Assembly (NCBI GenBank): GCA_002343395.1
Contig: DDSN01000043.1
Coordinates: 4,621 to 33,023, forward strand
Direction of reading: 5' to 3'
Origin: Hyphomonadaceae bacterium UBA2389
GTDB lineage: Bacteria > Pseudomonadota > Alphaproteobacteria > Caulobacterales > Aquidulcibacteraceae
Length of the DNA stretch: 28,403 nt
Positions 7,947 through 16,954 of this stretch are shown here, one piece after another. The notes under the pieces were generated by a model that saw nothing but the letters and a program-made list of their open reading frames with translations, ran no database searches and was not told the origin of the DNA. Position numbers and translations under genes: made by a program. Within the stretch, counting starts at the first letter, position 1. Every line of letters starts with the position of its first letter.

Positions 7947-10394
7947 ATGCCCGCCGCCATGCTTCCGGTAGAGGACGTTCTTCCCCAGCTGCGGGCGGCG
8001 CTTGCCACGCGCGGCGAGGCGGTGCTCGTCGCTCCGCCGGGGGCGGGCAAGACGACGCGGGTTCCGCCCGCGCTTCTTGACGAGGACTGGGCGCGGCGGG
8101 GAAAGATCGTGCTCTTGTCGCCCCGACGCATCGCCGCGCGCGCGGCGGCGTCACGCATGGCCAGTGAGCGCGGGGAGCGTGTCGGTCAGACGATCGGATA
8201 TCGGGTTAGGCTGGATTCCAAGATCGGCCCAGAGACCCGCATCGAGGTCGTGACCGAGGGCGTGTTCACACGCATGATCCAGGACGATCCCGAACTGGCG
8301 GGCGTCGCCGCTGTCGTGTTCGATGAGTTTCACGAGCGCAGCCTGGAAGGCGATCTCGGCTTGGCGCTTGCGCGCGACGTGCAGGGCGGCTTGCGGTCGG
8401 ATTTGAAGCTCGTCGTCATGTCGGCGACGCTGGATGCCGCGCGGATCGCCGCCCTGCTCGACGATGCGCCGGTTATTGTGAGTGAAGGCCGGCTGTTCCC
8501 CGTTCGGTGCGTTTACAGGCCGCGCGACCCGCGCGGCAAGATCGAGGACGAAGCAGCCAGCGCAATCCGCGCGGCGATGGCGAGCGAACCCGGCAGCGCG
8601 CTCGTCTTCCTCCCGGGCGTGCGCGAGATTGAGCGCACCGCGGAAGCTTTGCGCGCGCTCAACAGCGATCCGACGATCGATATCCGGCCGCTTTACGGGG
8701 CAATGAGCGCCGCCGATCAGGACGCCGCTATCGCGCCAGCCGTACATGACCGACGCAAGGTGGTGTTGGCGACATCGATCGCCGAGACATCGCTTACGAT
8801 TGACGGCGTGCGCATTGTCGTCGACGCCGGGCTCGCGCGAAGGCCGCGTTTCGAGCCGGCGCTCGGCCTTTCCAGATTGGAGACCGTTCGCGCGAGTCAG
8901 GCCGCGATTACGCAACGCGCAGGTCGGGCCGGACGTCTTGAACCGGGCGTTTGCTGGCGGCTGTGGAGCGAGGGGGAAACGCGCGCGTTGCCGCCCTTTG
9001 AGCGGCCTGAGATCCTCGACGCGGATCTTTCGGGGTTGGCGCTGGATTTGGCGGCGTGGGGCGTTGCCGATCCGGCTGCTTTGGCATGGCTCGACCCGCC
9101 GCCTAAAGCCGCTTGGAGCGAGGCGATCGCGTCGTTGACGCGCATCGGCGCACTTGACGATGACGGCCGTTTGACCGCGCACGGCGAAGCGATTGCGCGT
9201 CTGCCCTTGCCGCCGCGGCTGGCGCACATGGTGATCGCGTCAGCCAAGCGCGGCGACGGACTTCTGGCGGCGTCCATCGCGATGCTTTTGACAGAGCAGG
9301 GCCTGGGGGGGCGAGGCGTGGACATGCGCGAGCGATTGCATCGCTTCGCCGGTGAGCGAGGCCAACGCGCTGACGCCGCCCGGCGGCTCGCTCGGCGGAT
9401 CGCGCGAATGGCAGGCGATGACACGGACGCAGCGTACGATGAAGACAAGGCGGGCGCGGTGCTGGCGCTGGCATACCCCGATCGGATCGCCAAGGCGCGC
9501 GGACTTTCCTTCACGATGGCGAACGGGCGCGCCGCGAGCATTGACGAGGCGTCGCCTTTGTCTCGGGAGCAGTTTGTTGTCATCGCCGACGTGGCGGGTG
9601 CGGCGGGTCGCGCGCTCGTGCTGCTCGCCGCGCCAATTTCGCAGCGCGAGATCGAAGATCGATGGGGCGAAAGCGTCGAAGAGGCGCTGACCGCGCAAGT
9701 CGGGCCGTCCGGCGAGGTGCGCGCGCGGCGGGTAAGGCGGCTCGGGCGCCTGATTCTCTCCGAGACGCCGGCGGAACGTTTGAGCGGCGATGAGCTTCTG
9801 AACGCACTGCTGGAAGCGGTGCGCGACGGGGGGCTTGGGCTTCTCAACTGGACGGACGCAGCGCGTCAGCAGCGGGCGCGCATCGCCTTCATGCGAGATT
9901 TGGAGGGAGACGCGTGGCCCGACATGAGCGAGGGCGCGCTCTTGAACACGCTCGACGGTTGGCTTGCGCCAGCTCTGGCGCAGGCCGGGAGCCTCGCTTC
10001 TGTCGACCTTGCCCCGGCTCTCGCCAACGCTCTGCCCTTTGAGTTGCGGCGCACGCTCGACAATGAGGCGCCCGCGCGCTTCGAGACACCCGCGGGTTCG
10101 TCGCTGACGATTGATTATGAGAGCGAGGGCGGTCCCGCGCTTGAGGTGCGCCTGCAGGAACTCTTTGGTCAGGACGTGCATCCAGTCATTGCCCGTGGCC
10201 GTGTTCCGCTGACGCTTCGTTTGCTTTCACCGGCGCAAAGGCCCGTGCAAACCACAAAAGACCTTCCTGGATTTTGGCGCGGGTCGTACGCCGCCGTGCG
10301 CGCCGAGATGCGGGGTCGCTATCCGAAGCATCCTTGGCCGGAAAATCCGCTGACCGCGCCGCCGACGCGCCGCGCCAAACCGAGAGGCTCATGA
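7947..10394 (+). CDS. hrpB: ATP-dependent helicase HrpB
   Basis: 815 aa from ATG at 7947; an ATG at 7959 is equally possible, while starts back to 7845 would run into the divergent lipoprotein start. This is a DExH helicase of the HrpA/HrpB group. Visible motifs are the Walker A GAGKT (32-36), the DEFH box (126-129, the HrpB variant of DEAH), SAT in motif III (159-161), TSIAETSLTIDGVR and QRAGRAGR in the second RecA-like domain, then a long C-terminal region ending in the HrpB-type segment LPGFWRGSYAAVR. The family binds and unwinds RNA or DNA, but its physiological role in most bacteria is unclear. The stop overlaps the start of the next gene (ATGA at 10391-10394). Confidence 0.95.
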   Translation: MPAAMLPVEDVLPQLRAALATRGEAVLVAPPGAGKTTRVPPALLDEDWARRGKIVLLSPRRIAARAAASRMASERGERVGQTIGYRVRLDSKIGPETRIEVVTEGVFTRMIQDDPELAGVAAVVFDEFHERSLEGDLGLALARDVQGGLRSDLKLVVMSATLDAARIAALLDDAPVIVSEGRLFPVRCVYRPRDPRGKIEDEAASAIRAAMASEPGSALVFLPGVREIERTAEALRALNSDPTIDIRPLYGAMSAADQDAAIAPAVHDRRKVVLATSIAETSLTIDGVRIVVDAGLARRPRFEPALGLSRLETVRASQAAITQRAGRAGRLEPGVCWRLWSEGETRALPPFERPEILDADLSGLALDLAAWGVADPAALAWLDPPPKAAWSEAIASLTRIGALDDDGRLTAHGEAIARLPLPPRLAHMVIASAKRGDGLLAASIAMLLTEQGLGGRGVDMRERLHRFAGERGQRADAARRLARRIARMAGDDTDAAYDEDKAGAVLALAYPDRIAKARGLSFTMANGRAASIDEASPLSREQFVVIADVAGAAGRALVLLAAPISQREIEDRWGESVEEALTAQVGPSGEVRARRVRRLGRLILSETPAERLSGDELLNALLEAVRDGGLGLLNWTDAARQQRARIAFMRDLEGDAWPDMSEGALLNTLDGWLAPALAQAGSLASVDLAPALANALPFELRRTLDNEAPARFETPAGSSLTIDYESEGGPALEVRLQELFGQDVHPVIARGRVPLTLRLLSPAQRPVQTTKDLPGFWRGSYAAVRAEMRGRYPKHPWPENPLTAPPTRRAKPRGS

Positions 10395-11338
10395 TGGTTC
10401 CTACTCTAGAGGATGTGAGGAAAGCGGCGGAGCGGATCGAGGGGATCGTTTATCGCACGCCGCTTATTCGCAACGATGCACTCGATGCGGCGACCGGCGC
10501 GCGTGTTCTCGTCAAGGCCGAGAACCTGCAACGCGGCGGCGCTTTCAAGATGCGCGGCGCAACGAATGCGATCGCCGCGCTGACGCCGGAGGTGCGGGCG
10601 CGCGGCGTCATTGCGTTTTCGTCCGGCAACCACGCCATTGCCGTATCGACGGCCGCGCGAATCTTCGGCATTTCCGCCACGATCGTCATGCCTTCCGATG
10701 CGCCGCGCATAAAGCTCGAGACGACACGAGCCAATGGCGCCGAGGTCATCACCTATGATCGCATCCACGAAAGCCGGGAGGAGATCGGCGCACGCCTTTC
10801 GGCGGAGCGAGGGGCTCATCTGATCAAGCCCTTTGACGACCCGTTGGTGATCGGCGGGCAGGGCACCGCCGGGCTCGAAATCGCCGATGAGATCGCGCCC
10901 GACGCGGTCTTCGTCCCGGCGAGCGGCGGCGGCCTTGCTGCGGGCGTCGCCTTGGCGTTGCCAGATGCGCGCATCTTCGCGGTGGAGCCCGAGGGGCACG
11001 ACGATATCGCACAGAGTCTGGCGACGGGGGCGATACAGCGCAATCCGCCGGGCATTCGTTCGATCTGCGACGGCTTGCTGACCGAAAAGATGGGGGAGCT
11101 GCCTTTCGCAATCGGGCGCCGCCGTTTCGAGCGCGCGCTTAGCGTTTCGGATCGTGCTGTAAGGCGCGCGATGGCCTTCGCCTTCAAACATTTGAAACTG
11201 GTGCTGGAGCCATCAGGCGCGGCCTCGCTCGCCGCGCTCATGGAGGGCGATCAGGACGTACGCGGCATGACGGTCGCGGTCATCGCGAGCGGCGGCAATG
11301 TCGATGCCGCGACCTTTGCCGATGCGCTCAGCGCTTAA
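10391..11338 (+). CDS. Threonine/serine dehydratase-like PLP enzyme
   Basis: 315 aa from ATG at 10391 (or 314 from 10394), with a GAGAGG ribosome binding site 4-7 bases upstream; longer upstream starts lie inside hrpB. It is a fold-type II PLP enzyme: Lys53 in AFKMRGA is the expected Schiff-base lysine, SSGNH (77-81) binds substrate and SGGGLAAG (178-185) is the phosphate loop. It lacks the C-terminal ACT-like regulatory domain of biosynthetic IlvA, so it resembles catabolic threonine ammonia-lyase or serine racemase. The likely reaction is threonine to 2-oxobutanoate plus ammonia, but serine dehydration, racemisation or hydroxyaspartate activity cannot be separated by eye. Its 3' end overlaps that of the converging slt gene by 3 bases. 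Confidence 0.9.
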   Translation: MMVPTLEDVRKAAERIEGIVYRTPLIRNDALDAATGARVLVKAENLQRGGAFKMRGATNAIAALTPEVRARGVIAFSSGNHAIAVSTAARIFGISATIVMPSDAPRIKLETTRANGAEVITYDRIHESREEIGARLSAERGAHLIKPFDDPLVIGGQGTAGLEIADEIAPDAVFVPASGGGLAAGVALALPDARIFAVEPEGHDDIAQSLATGAIQRNPPGIRSICDGLLTEKMGELPFAIGRRRFERALSVSDRAVRRAMAFAFKHLKLVLEPSGAASLAALMEGDQDVRGMTVAVIASGGNVDAATFADALSA

Positions 11339-13392
11339 CGCCCTCGGTGCAGATCGCGCTCTAGTTCGATCGGCGTCGGGCGGCCTGCGAGGCGGTGGCG
11401 GTACACTTGAAGGTTTTCCGTCACCCTCTGCACGTAGTTCCGCGTCTCGGAGAACGGGATCAGCTCAATCCAGTCAACGACATCCACTGCGCCCGAGCGC
11501 GGGTCGCCCCAATCCGCGATCCACTCGCGCGGCCGGTTCGGACCAGCGTTGTAGGCGGCGATCGCGAGCACGTATGAACCGCCAAAATCGTCGACAAGAT
11601 CGGCGAGATAGCTCCCGCCGAGCGTGACATTGTAGGCGGGATCGGCCGTGAGCGACGCACGGTTGTAGGTCAGTCCCTCGCGTTGCGCCTGGAGCCGCGC
11701 GGTGGCGGGGATGAGCTGCATCAACCCGTGCGCGTTCGCGTGCGAGACGGCATTGGGGTCGAACTCGCTCTCCTGACGGATGATCGCATGAACGAGCGCC
11801 GGCTCGATGCGTCGTGTCGCCGTTATGGCCGAGGGAAGGTCGATAGTTGGGTAGGCGGCGTTGGCGGCGACCACGTTGCGGAATAGGCCCGCTTTCGCAT
11901 GGCGCAGCGCGGTGCGCGGGAACGACTGTTCACGAGCCATCTGCGACAGGAGTTCGATCTCTTGAGGGTCGTCGAGCGTGTCGTCGAGATAGAAGCCAAT
12001 GGACTCAAAGTCCCGGGCGTCGCCAAACTCCGAGATCAAGCGCAACGCCCGCACCAATTCCCGCGACTCAAAACGGCTGCGCACGGCGTTGCTGACGCGC
12101 GAAGTGTCTGGGAGCGAAAGCATTGCGGTTCGGTCGCCGCGCGTTGCGGCCAGTTGGCCATAATAGGTGAATGGATAGCGCGCGGCGTCCGCCAGCAGGC
12201 GCTCCGCTTCGTCTCGATTGCCAAGCGCGCGCTGAGCCTCGGCCCGCCAGTAGAGCGCCCTTGAGAGGCTCACCGGCGAGGAAACATTCTCGCTCAAATG
12301 AGCGAAGTGCTCGGCGGCGCGTTGCGGGTTGTTCAGGTAGCGCAGCATGATCCAGCCGGAGAGCCACTCGGCGTCGGCGAAGGATTCGCCCGAGGTCATG
12401 CCGTGGTTCGACACGAGGTCGTAGGCGCGCCGATAGCTTCCCGCACGCAGCGCGCGCGGGAGGTAGAGGCGCTTCTCTCGAAAAATATCGTCCCGCGCGA
12501 CCAGCGGCGCCTGGCGCGCGTCAATGCGCACCGCGATGAGGAGCGCGTCCTCTGGTTGGTCGGTGCGCCGCCGATATTGCGCGCGATCATAGAGGAACCC
12601 CGGATCGTCGGCGCGCGAGGAGGGCACGGCGTCGACGGCGGCCTGCAATCCTCGACGCGCGCGCGCCTGCAAGGCGATCCGCGCATTAGCGAGCAGGCGA
12701 TCGGCGCTGGAGAGGCGAGGGATGAACCGTTGGGCTTCGCTCCGGCGCCCGCGCCACAAGAGGGAATCCACGCGCGCCGCGTAATCCTCGCTCGATAGCG
12801 CGCCGCTAAACGCCGCGAGCAGGCGCGCTTCGGCTGTGTCTGAAAGCGTGTCCTCGCGCCACGCGGCGCGCGCGACCGTGTTAGCCTCGGAGCGCTGACC
12901 CAAATCGTAAAGCGCCAGTGCGAGCGCCGCCCGCCCGTCGCCGGTGAGCGGGCCTCCATCATCGCGCAGGAACGAGACACGCTCGGAAGCGGAGAGGCGC
13001 GACTCGAAGATCGCTTGTTCCGCTCTGGTGCGCATTGTCGTTCGGCCAGGCCAACCCTGCAGATCGTCCAACGCGCGTGCTATGTCCTCGAAGTACAGCG
13101 GCGCTTCGTTCGCGGCCGCCCAGCGCCATTGCAGGATGCGGCGCACCAGAGGGTCTGAGGCCGCGTCCCGCGCCGTCGCCAGGGATGTCCAGTCACTGGA
13201 CGTGGCGGCTGCCATCCCATCGCGTAGGCGGATTCGCTCAGCCGCGGACGGCGGGGGCGGCGGCGGTACGAACGCGGCCTCGGTCACCGTGCCCGTGCGT
13301 CCGCTCTCCGGCTGGCCGAGGCTGGAGCCGTCCAACACGAAGGTCGCCGCGACCGCCGCCAGCACGATGCGGATTGCCTTTCCCGCCGCCAT
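11335..13392 (-). CDS. slt: Soluble lytic murein transglycosylase (Slt70 type)
   Basis: 685 aa from ATG at 13392, which has GGAGAGG 6 bases upstream; a GTG at 13398 is too close to that site. A signal peptide (about 1-26) and a proline run (about 43-48) precede a long Ala/Arg-rich helical region like the superhelical U-domain of Slt70. The C-terminal GH23 domain has the catalytic Glu541 in IIRQESEFDP, then AHGLMQLIPATA, IAAYNAGP and NYVQRVTENLQVYR. The family cleaves the MurNAc-GlcNAc bond of peptidoglycan to 1,6-anhydro products in the periplasm and recycles or remodels the wall. It is convergent with the dehydratase gene and divergent from dapA, with a 107-base gap that contains a CGGCCGGCCG palindrome but no promoter I could place. 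Confidence 0.95.
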   Translation of the reverse strand: MAAGKAIRIVLAAVAATFVLDGSSLGQPESGRTGTVTEAAFVPPPPPPSAAERIRLRDGMAAATSSDWTSLATARDAASDPLVRRILQWRWAAANEAPLYFEDIARALDDLQGWPGRTTMRTRAEQAIFESRLSASERVSFLRDDGGPLTGDGRAALALALYDLGQRSEANTVARAAWREDTLSDTAEARLLAAFSGALSSEDYAARVDSLLWRGRRSEAQRFIPRLSSADRLLANARIALQARARRGLQAAVDAVPSSRADDPGFLYDRAQYRRRTDQPEDALLIAVRIDARQAPLVARDDIFREKRLYLPRALRAGSYRRAYDLVSNHGMTSGESFADAEWLSGWIMLRYLNNPQRAAEHFAHLSENVSSPVSLSRALYWRAEAQRALGNRDEAERLLADAARYPFTYYGQLAATRGDRTAMLSLPDTSRVSNAVRSRFESRELVRALRLISEFGDARDFESIGFYLDDTLDDPQEIELLSQMAREQSFPRTALRHAKAGLFRNVVAANAAYPTIDLPSAITATRRIEPALVHAIIRQESEFDPNAVSHANAHGLMQLIPATARLQAQREGLTYNRASLTADPAYNVTLGGSYLADLVDDFGGSYVLAIAAYNAGPNRPREWIADWGDPRSGAVDVVDWIELIPFSETRNYVQRVTENLQVYRHRLAGRPTPIELERDLHRGR

Positions 13393-13499
13393 GGACACCT
13401 CTCCGCGGTGAAATCGACCTTATCGGCCGGCCGCTATTTAACCTAGCACGCCAGTGTGGCAGGAATCGCCGCCATGACACAATGCACGGGTCGCGCTCC

Positions 13500-14384
13500 A
13501 TGATTCCAGAGGCATTTCAGGGGTCGATCCCGGCGCTGCTCACGCCCTTCCGGGACGGCGTCGTCGACGGAGACGCGTTCCAATCGATGATCGAGCGTCA
13601 GATCGTGGAGGGATCTCATGGCCTGGTGCCCTGCGGCACCACGGGCGAGAGCGCGACGCTGAGCAACGAGGAGCATGCCCGCGTCGTGGCGCTTTGTGTG
13701 GAAACGGCCGCCGGGCGCACGCCGGTGATCGCTGGCGCGGGGTCGAACAACACCGCTCATGCGATTGAACTCGCGCGGACGGCGCGTGCTGCTCGCGCCG
13801 ACGCGATTCTCGTGGTCGCGCCCTACTACAACAAGCCCAGCCAGGAAGGGTTGGTTGCGCATTTCAAGGCGATCAACGACGCGGTGGATATCCCGATGAT
13901 CGTCTACAATGTCCCCGCGCGCACGATAACGGACATCGCGGTGGAAACGCTGGAACGCATTTCCGCGCTGCGGAACGTCGTCGGCATAAAGGACGCCACC
14001 GGGGATATGTCGCGCGTTGCGCGTCAGGAGCGCGCCTGCGGCGACGGTTTCGTCCAGCTTTCTGGCGACGACGGGTCGGCGCTGAGCTTCAATGCAGCGG
14101 GTGGGAGGGGCTGTATTTCGGTGACCGCCAATGTGGCGCCGGCGCTCTGCGCCCAATTGCAGCTGGCGACCAAGCGGGGTGATTTCGAAACCGCGCGTGC
14201 GATCGACGCGCAGCTCTCGCCCTTGCACAAGGCGCTTTTTGTTGAACCGTCGCCCGCGCCCGCCAAATACGCATGTTCGTTGCTTGGGTTGTGCCGCGAA
14301 GACGTGCGGCTTCCGCTCTTGGCGTGCAGCGACACCGCCAAGCACGCCGTTCGTCAAGCCATGATTCACGCGGGGTTGCTGTAG
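13500..14384 (+). CDS. dapA: 4-hydroxy-tetrahydrodipicolinate synthase
   Basis: 294 aa from ATG at 13500, the length normal for DapA; longer readings into the slt region (back to 13035) are not credible. The enzyme condenses pyruvate with aspartate semialdehyde, the first committed step to lysine and meso-diaminopimelate. All key residues can be placed: Thr47 and Thr48 in CGTTGE, Tyr136 and Arg141 in YNVPAR, and the Schiff-base Lys164 in [20 protein letters not shown] is also typical. No clear Shine-Dalgarno sequence precedes the ATG; an ATG at 13482 is an alternative. smpB follows after two bases. Lysine feedback cannot be judged from sequence. Confidence 0.96.
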   Translation: MIPEAFQGSIPALLTPFRDGVVDGDAFQSMIERQIVEGSHGLVPCGTTGESATLSNEEHARVVALCVETAAGRTPVIAGAGSNNTAHAIELARTARAARADAILVVAPYYNKPSQEGLVAHFKAINDAVDIPMIVYNVPARTITDIAVETLERISALRNVVGIKDATGDMSRVARQERACGDGFVQLSGDDGSALSFNAAGGRGCISVTANVAPALCAQLQLATKRGDFETARAIDAQLSPLHKALFVEPSPAPAKYACSLLGLCREDVRLPLLACSDTAKHAVRQAMIHAGLL

Positions 14385-14386
14385 GA

Positions 14387-14860
14387 ATGGCCAAGAAACC
14401 CGAACCCAACCGCAAGCTTATCGCGGAGAACCGGCGCGCGCGTTTCGATTACGCCATTGAGGACTCGTTGGAAGCAGGCATTCAACTGCTCGGCACGGAA
14501 GTGAAGTCGCTCCGAACAGGTCGCGCGAATATCGCTGAAAGTTACGCGAGCGCCGAACGAGGCGAACTCTGGCTGATCAACGCAACCATTCCCGAGTATC
14601 CGCCCGCCGGGCAATTCAATCACGCGCCCCGGCGTCCGCGGAAGCTGCTCGTCAAAAACAAGGAGCTGAAGCGATTGATGGGCGCTGTCGAGCGCGAGGG
14701 ACGCACGCTTGCGCCGCTCAAGCTCTACTTCAACGATCGCGGCATCGCCAAGGTCGAGATCGCCTTGGCGAAGGGCAAGAAAGCGCACGACAAGCGCGAA
14801 GCCACGAAGGATCGCGATTGGAAACGCCAGCAAGCCAGACTTCTCAGGGATCGCGGCTAG
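14387..14860 (+). CDS. smpB: SsrA-binding protein SmpB
   Basis: 157 aa from ATG at 14387, two bases after the dapA stop. SmpB binds tmRNA and brings it to stalled ribosomes for trans-translation. Conserved features are [35 protein letters not shown], the [12 protein letters not shown] strand and a basic C-terminal tail with KKAHDKRE and [12 protein letters not shown], which reaches the decoding centre in known structures. The only ribosome binding candidate, AGGA, directly abuts the start, so translation may depend on readout of dapA. The stop (TAG) overlaps the GTG start of the next gene by one base. The tmRNA gene itself is not in the window. Confidence 0.97.
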   Translation: MAKKPEPNRKLIAENRRARFDYAIEDSLEAGIQLLGTEVKSLRTGRANIAESYASAERGELWLINATIPEYPPAGQFNHAPRRPRKLLVKNKELKRLMGAVEREGRTLAPLKLYFNDRGIAKVEIALAKGKKAHDKREATKDRDWKRQQARLLRDRG

Positions 14861-15687
14861 TGCGGGCGCGCGCACTCCTCGTCGCATTCGCGCTTGTATC
14901 CTGCGCGCCCGCCGGATCGGCGGCGTTCCTGGATGAACAATGGCGCCTCTGCCAGGACAGCGTGATTCCAGCGCAGCGCATCGGGGCGTGCGGCGAAGTC
15001 ATCGCCGCTGCGAGCACGCCGCCGGAGCGTCGCGCGCAAGCGCTTGTTCAACGCGGTTTGCAGCGCGCGGCACAGGCGCAGCAGGTGCGGGCCATTTCTG
15101 ATTTTGGCCGGGCCCTGCGCATTGATCCGGCATTGATCGATGCGCACATCGAGCGTGGCGTGGTTCACCAGGCGCGCGGCGCCATTTACGAAGCGTTGGC
15201 GGACTTTGAAGCGGCCCTGGCGCTCGATCCAAGCTCAATGCGCGCGGCAAGCCTGCGCGAAGACGCTTTGGTGGCGGCCGAGGGCGTCGAGCCGGGAGAA
15301 CTGGGAAGGTTGTCGCTGCTCATTGAGAACGACCCGGGAAACCCCTCTCTCTGGAACAACCGGTGTTGGTGGCGTGCTGTGAACGGGCAAGAGCTTGAAA
15401 TCGCGCTCGCCGACTGCAACGAGGCGCTGCGCCTCGATCCGGGCAATCCCAACTTCCTCGACAGCCGCGGTCTTGTTCACTTGAAGCGGGCGGATTTCGC
15501 GGCGGCGCTTGTGGACTATGACGCAGCTGTCGCCGCCGATCCTTCAAACGGGCACTTTTTGTTTGGGCGCGGGGTCTCGCGGTTACGCTTGGCGCGTACG
15601 GCTGAAGGGCAGGCCGACTTAGCTGCGGCGGAGCGTCTGGAGCCGGGGATCAGCGCGCGTTACGCGGAATACGGCGTCGCCCCCTAG
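14860..15687 (+). CDS. Exported TPR-repeat protein
   Basis: 275 aa from GTG at 14860, chosen because it yields a signal peptide at once and touches the smpB stop as TAGTG; an ATG at 14818 would add 14 residues from inside smpB. The first 22 residues are hydrophobic; LVSC at 12-15 could be a lipobox, or signal peptidase I could cut after SAA (residue 22). About five tetratricopeptide-like repeats follow (roughly 60-127 and 163-264), with typical ends such as ALRIDP, ALALDP, ALRLDPGNPN and AAVAADPSN. TPR arrays bind partner proteins, so this is probably a periplasmic or lipid-anchored adaptor; no enzyme domain is visible. It is convergent with the udg gene, and the two stop codons overlap. Confidence 0.85.
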   Translation: MRARALLVAFALVSCAPAGSAAFLDEQWRLCQDSVIPAQRIGACGEVIAAASTPPERRAQALVQRGLQRAAQAQQVRAISDFGRALRIDPALIDAHIERGVVHQARGAIYEALADFEAALALDPSSMRAASLREDALVAAEGVEPGELGRLSLLIENDPGNPSLWNNRCWWRAVNGQELEIALADCNEALRLDPGNPNFLDSRGLVHLKRADFAAALVDYDAAVAADPSNGHFLFGRGVSRLRLARTAEGQADLAAAERLEPGISARYAEYGVAP

Positions 15688-16328
15688 AGCCCGGAGAGTG
15701 TCTTGGCGCGCAGCATAACCGCCTCGAACATTTCGGGCGTTAGTCGCCGGGTTTGCGTGTTGTACCTGGAGCAGTGATAGCTCGAGACCAGACTGCGATT
15801 GTTCGGCAGCACGGCTTCGACCCCGTGCCCGAACTTCGATGTGCTTGGTTTGTAGCCATGCGCGCGCAGGACGCTCTCGTGGGCGATCGATCCCAGCGCC
15901 AGAATGACACGCAGCCGAGGGAGAGCGGCGATCCGGGATTCCAAGAAAGGGCGACACGCCGTGATTTCCTCCGGCGTCGGCTTGTTTTCCGGCGGCGCGC
16001 ACCGCACCGCGTTGGTGATCATGGCGCCGCGGAGCGCAAGCCCATCACTCGGGTCGGCCCGGTATTCGCCGTGCGCCAAGCCGATCTTCTTCAAAGTGCC
16101 GTAGAGGAGATCACCCGCGTAGTCGCCGGTAAACGGGCGCCCGGTTCGGTTGGCGCCGGTTCTGCCTGGCGCTAGCCCAACAATCAGCAAGCGCGCTTCT
16201 GGATCGCCGAAGGAGGGCGCGGCGCCATTGAACCACGTCGGCTCGCTGCGCGCGTTCTGTTCACGGTAGGCGACAAGCCGCGGACATAATGGACATTGAC
16301 GCGCGGGTTCGGGCGGCGTGGCGTTCAT
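15684..16328 (-). CDS. Uracil-DNA glycosylase, family 5 (UDGb) type
   Basis: 214 aa from ATG at 16328, which overlaps the stop of the upstream NYN gene as ATGA. Motif A reads GLAPGRTGANRTGRPFTGD, the pattern of family 5 enzymes (GLAP, NRTGR, FTGD), and motif C is SYHCSRYNTQTRRLT with the conserved His and Asn. Four cysteines suitable for a 4Fe-4S cluster are present: two in CPLC (12-15), one in NAVRCAPPENKP and one in TACRPFLE. Family members remove uracil, and often hypoxanthine or other deaminated bases, from DNA to start base-excision repair. A longer reading frame back to 16688 lies inside the NYN gene and is not used. Family 4 is the main alternative, but motif A argues against it. Confidence 0.9.
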   Translation of the reverse strand: MNATPPEPARQCPLCPRLVAYREQNARSEPTWFNGAAPSFGDPEARLLIVGLAPGRTGANRTGRPFTGDYAGDLLYGTLKKIGLAHGEYRADPSDGLALRGAMITNAVRCAPPENKPTPEEITACRPFLESRIAALPRLRVILALGSIAHESVLRAHGYKPSTSKFGHGVEAVLPNNRSLVSSYHCSRYNTQTRRLTPEMFEAVMLRAKTLSGL

Positions 16329-16903
16329 GTTCGAGGTTCGCCCTCGTGCGCGCGTTCGCGCGGCGCCCGCCCGATCAGGTTGGCGAGGTCTGTGATTTCC
16401 ACGAAATGGTCGCACGCGCGCCGTATGTCGTCGGAAGCCATCGGCGGGTTCGAGCGCGTGGTTGAGACCACGCTGACGCGCAGGCCCTTGCGTTGGGCGG
16501 CGTGGATCGCCGCCACGAAGTCGCCGTCTCCGGAAAACAGGAAAGCGTGGTCGGCGAAGTCGGCGGTTTGCAGAAGATCCACAGTGATCTCGACGTCCAT
16601 GTCTCCTTTGAATCGCCGCCGCCCCGTCGCATCCAGATATTCCTTGGCCGGTTTTGTGACGACGGCGAAGCCGTTGTAATCGAGCCAATCGACGAGCGGA
16701 CGAATGGGGGAGAAGTCCTGATCCTCCGCCACCGCTGTGTAGTAATAGGCGCGAATGAGGCGGCCATGTTTGCGGAATTCATCGAGCAGCTTGCGGTAGT
16801 CAATGTCGAACGCTAGGCCGCGCGTCGCCGAATAGAGGTTTGCGCCGTCGATGAGGAGCACCGTGCGCTCGTCGGGGCGGATGAGGCTTTCCAGTATGGA
16901 CAT
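16325..16903 (-). CDS. NYN-domain (LabA/DUF88-like) putative ribonuclease
   Basis: 192 aa from ATG at 16903; an in-frame TTG at 16954 would add 17 residues but lies one base from the folK start. The PIN-like NYN fold is shown by VLLIDGANLY (Asp19), KGDMDVEITVDLL (Asp101, Asp103) and FLFSGDGDFV (Asp126, Asp128), the acidic residues expected to bind metal, and by a C-terminal SDDIRRACDHFVEI segment. Related proteins are RNases or are assumed to be; the substrate here is unknown. No signal peptide or membrane segment is present. It is the first gene of a two-gene unit with the uracil-DNA glycosylase (4-bp overlap) and is divergent from folK with a 51-base gap. Confidence 0.88.
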   Translation of the reverse strand: MSILESLIRPDERTVLLIDGANLYSATRGLAFDIDYRKLLDEFRKHGRLIRAYYYTAVAEDQDFSPIRPLVDWLDYNGFAVVTKPAKEYLDATGRRRFKGDMDVEITVDLLQTADFADHAFLFSGDGDFVAAIHAAQRKGLRVSVVSTTRSNPPMASDDIRRACDHFVEITDLANLIGRAPRERAHEGEPRT

Positions 16904-16954
16904 GGCGGCGATCTGTTGGGCGGGGGTTTGGCGCGTATGTTGCGTGGCTGTCAA

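Noticed and set aside
8151..10181. Two long minus-strand open frames (8151-9227 and 9240-10181) opposite hrpB
   Set aside because: They lie wholly within hrpB on the opposite strand, show low-complexity Arg/Ala/Gln composition and match no family I know.
13035..13499. N-terminal extension of the dapA reading frame into slt
   Set aside because: The extra residues are Arg/Pro/Ser-rich and antisense to slt; DapA has normal length from ATG at 13500.
15760..15789. Cys in place of Pro in motif C of the uracil-DNA glycosylase (SYHCSR)
   Set aside because: It looked unusual at first, but I believe this variant occurs in other proteobacterial family members, and the key His and Asn are intact.
16329..16688. 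N-terminal extension of the udg reading frame
   Set aside because: It overlaps the NYN gene on the same strand in another frame and looks like out-of-frame translation; the ATGA overlap at 16325-16328 supports the shorter start.
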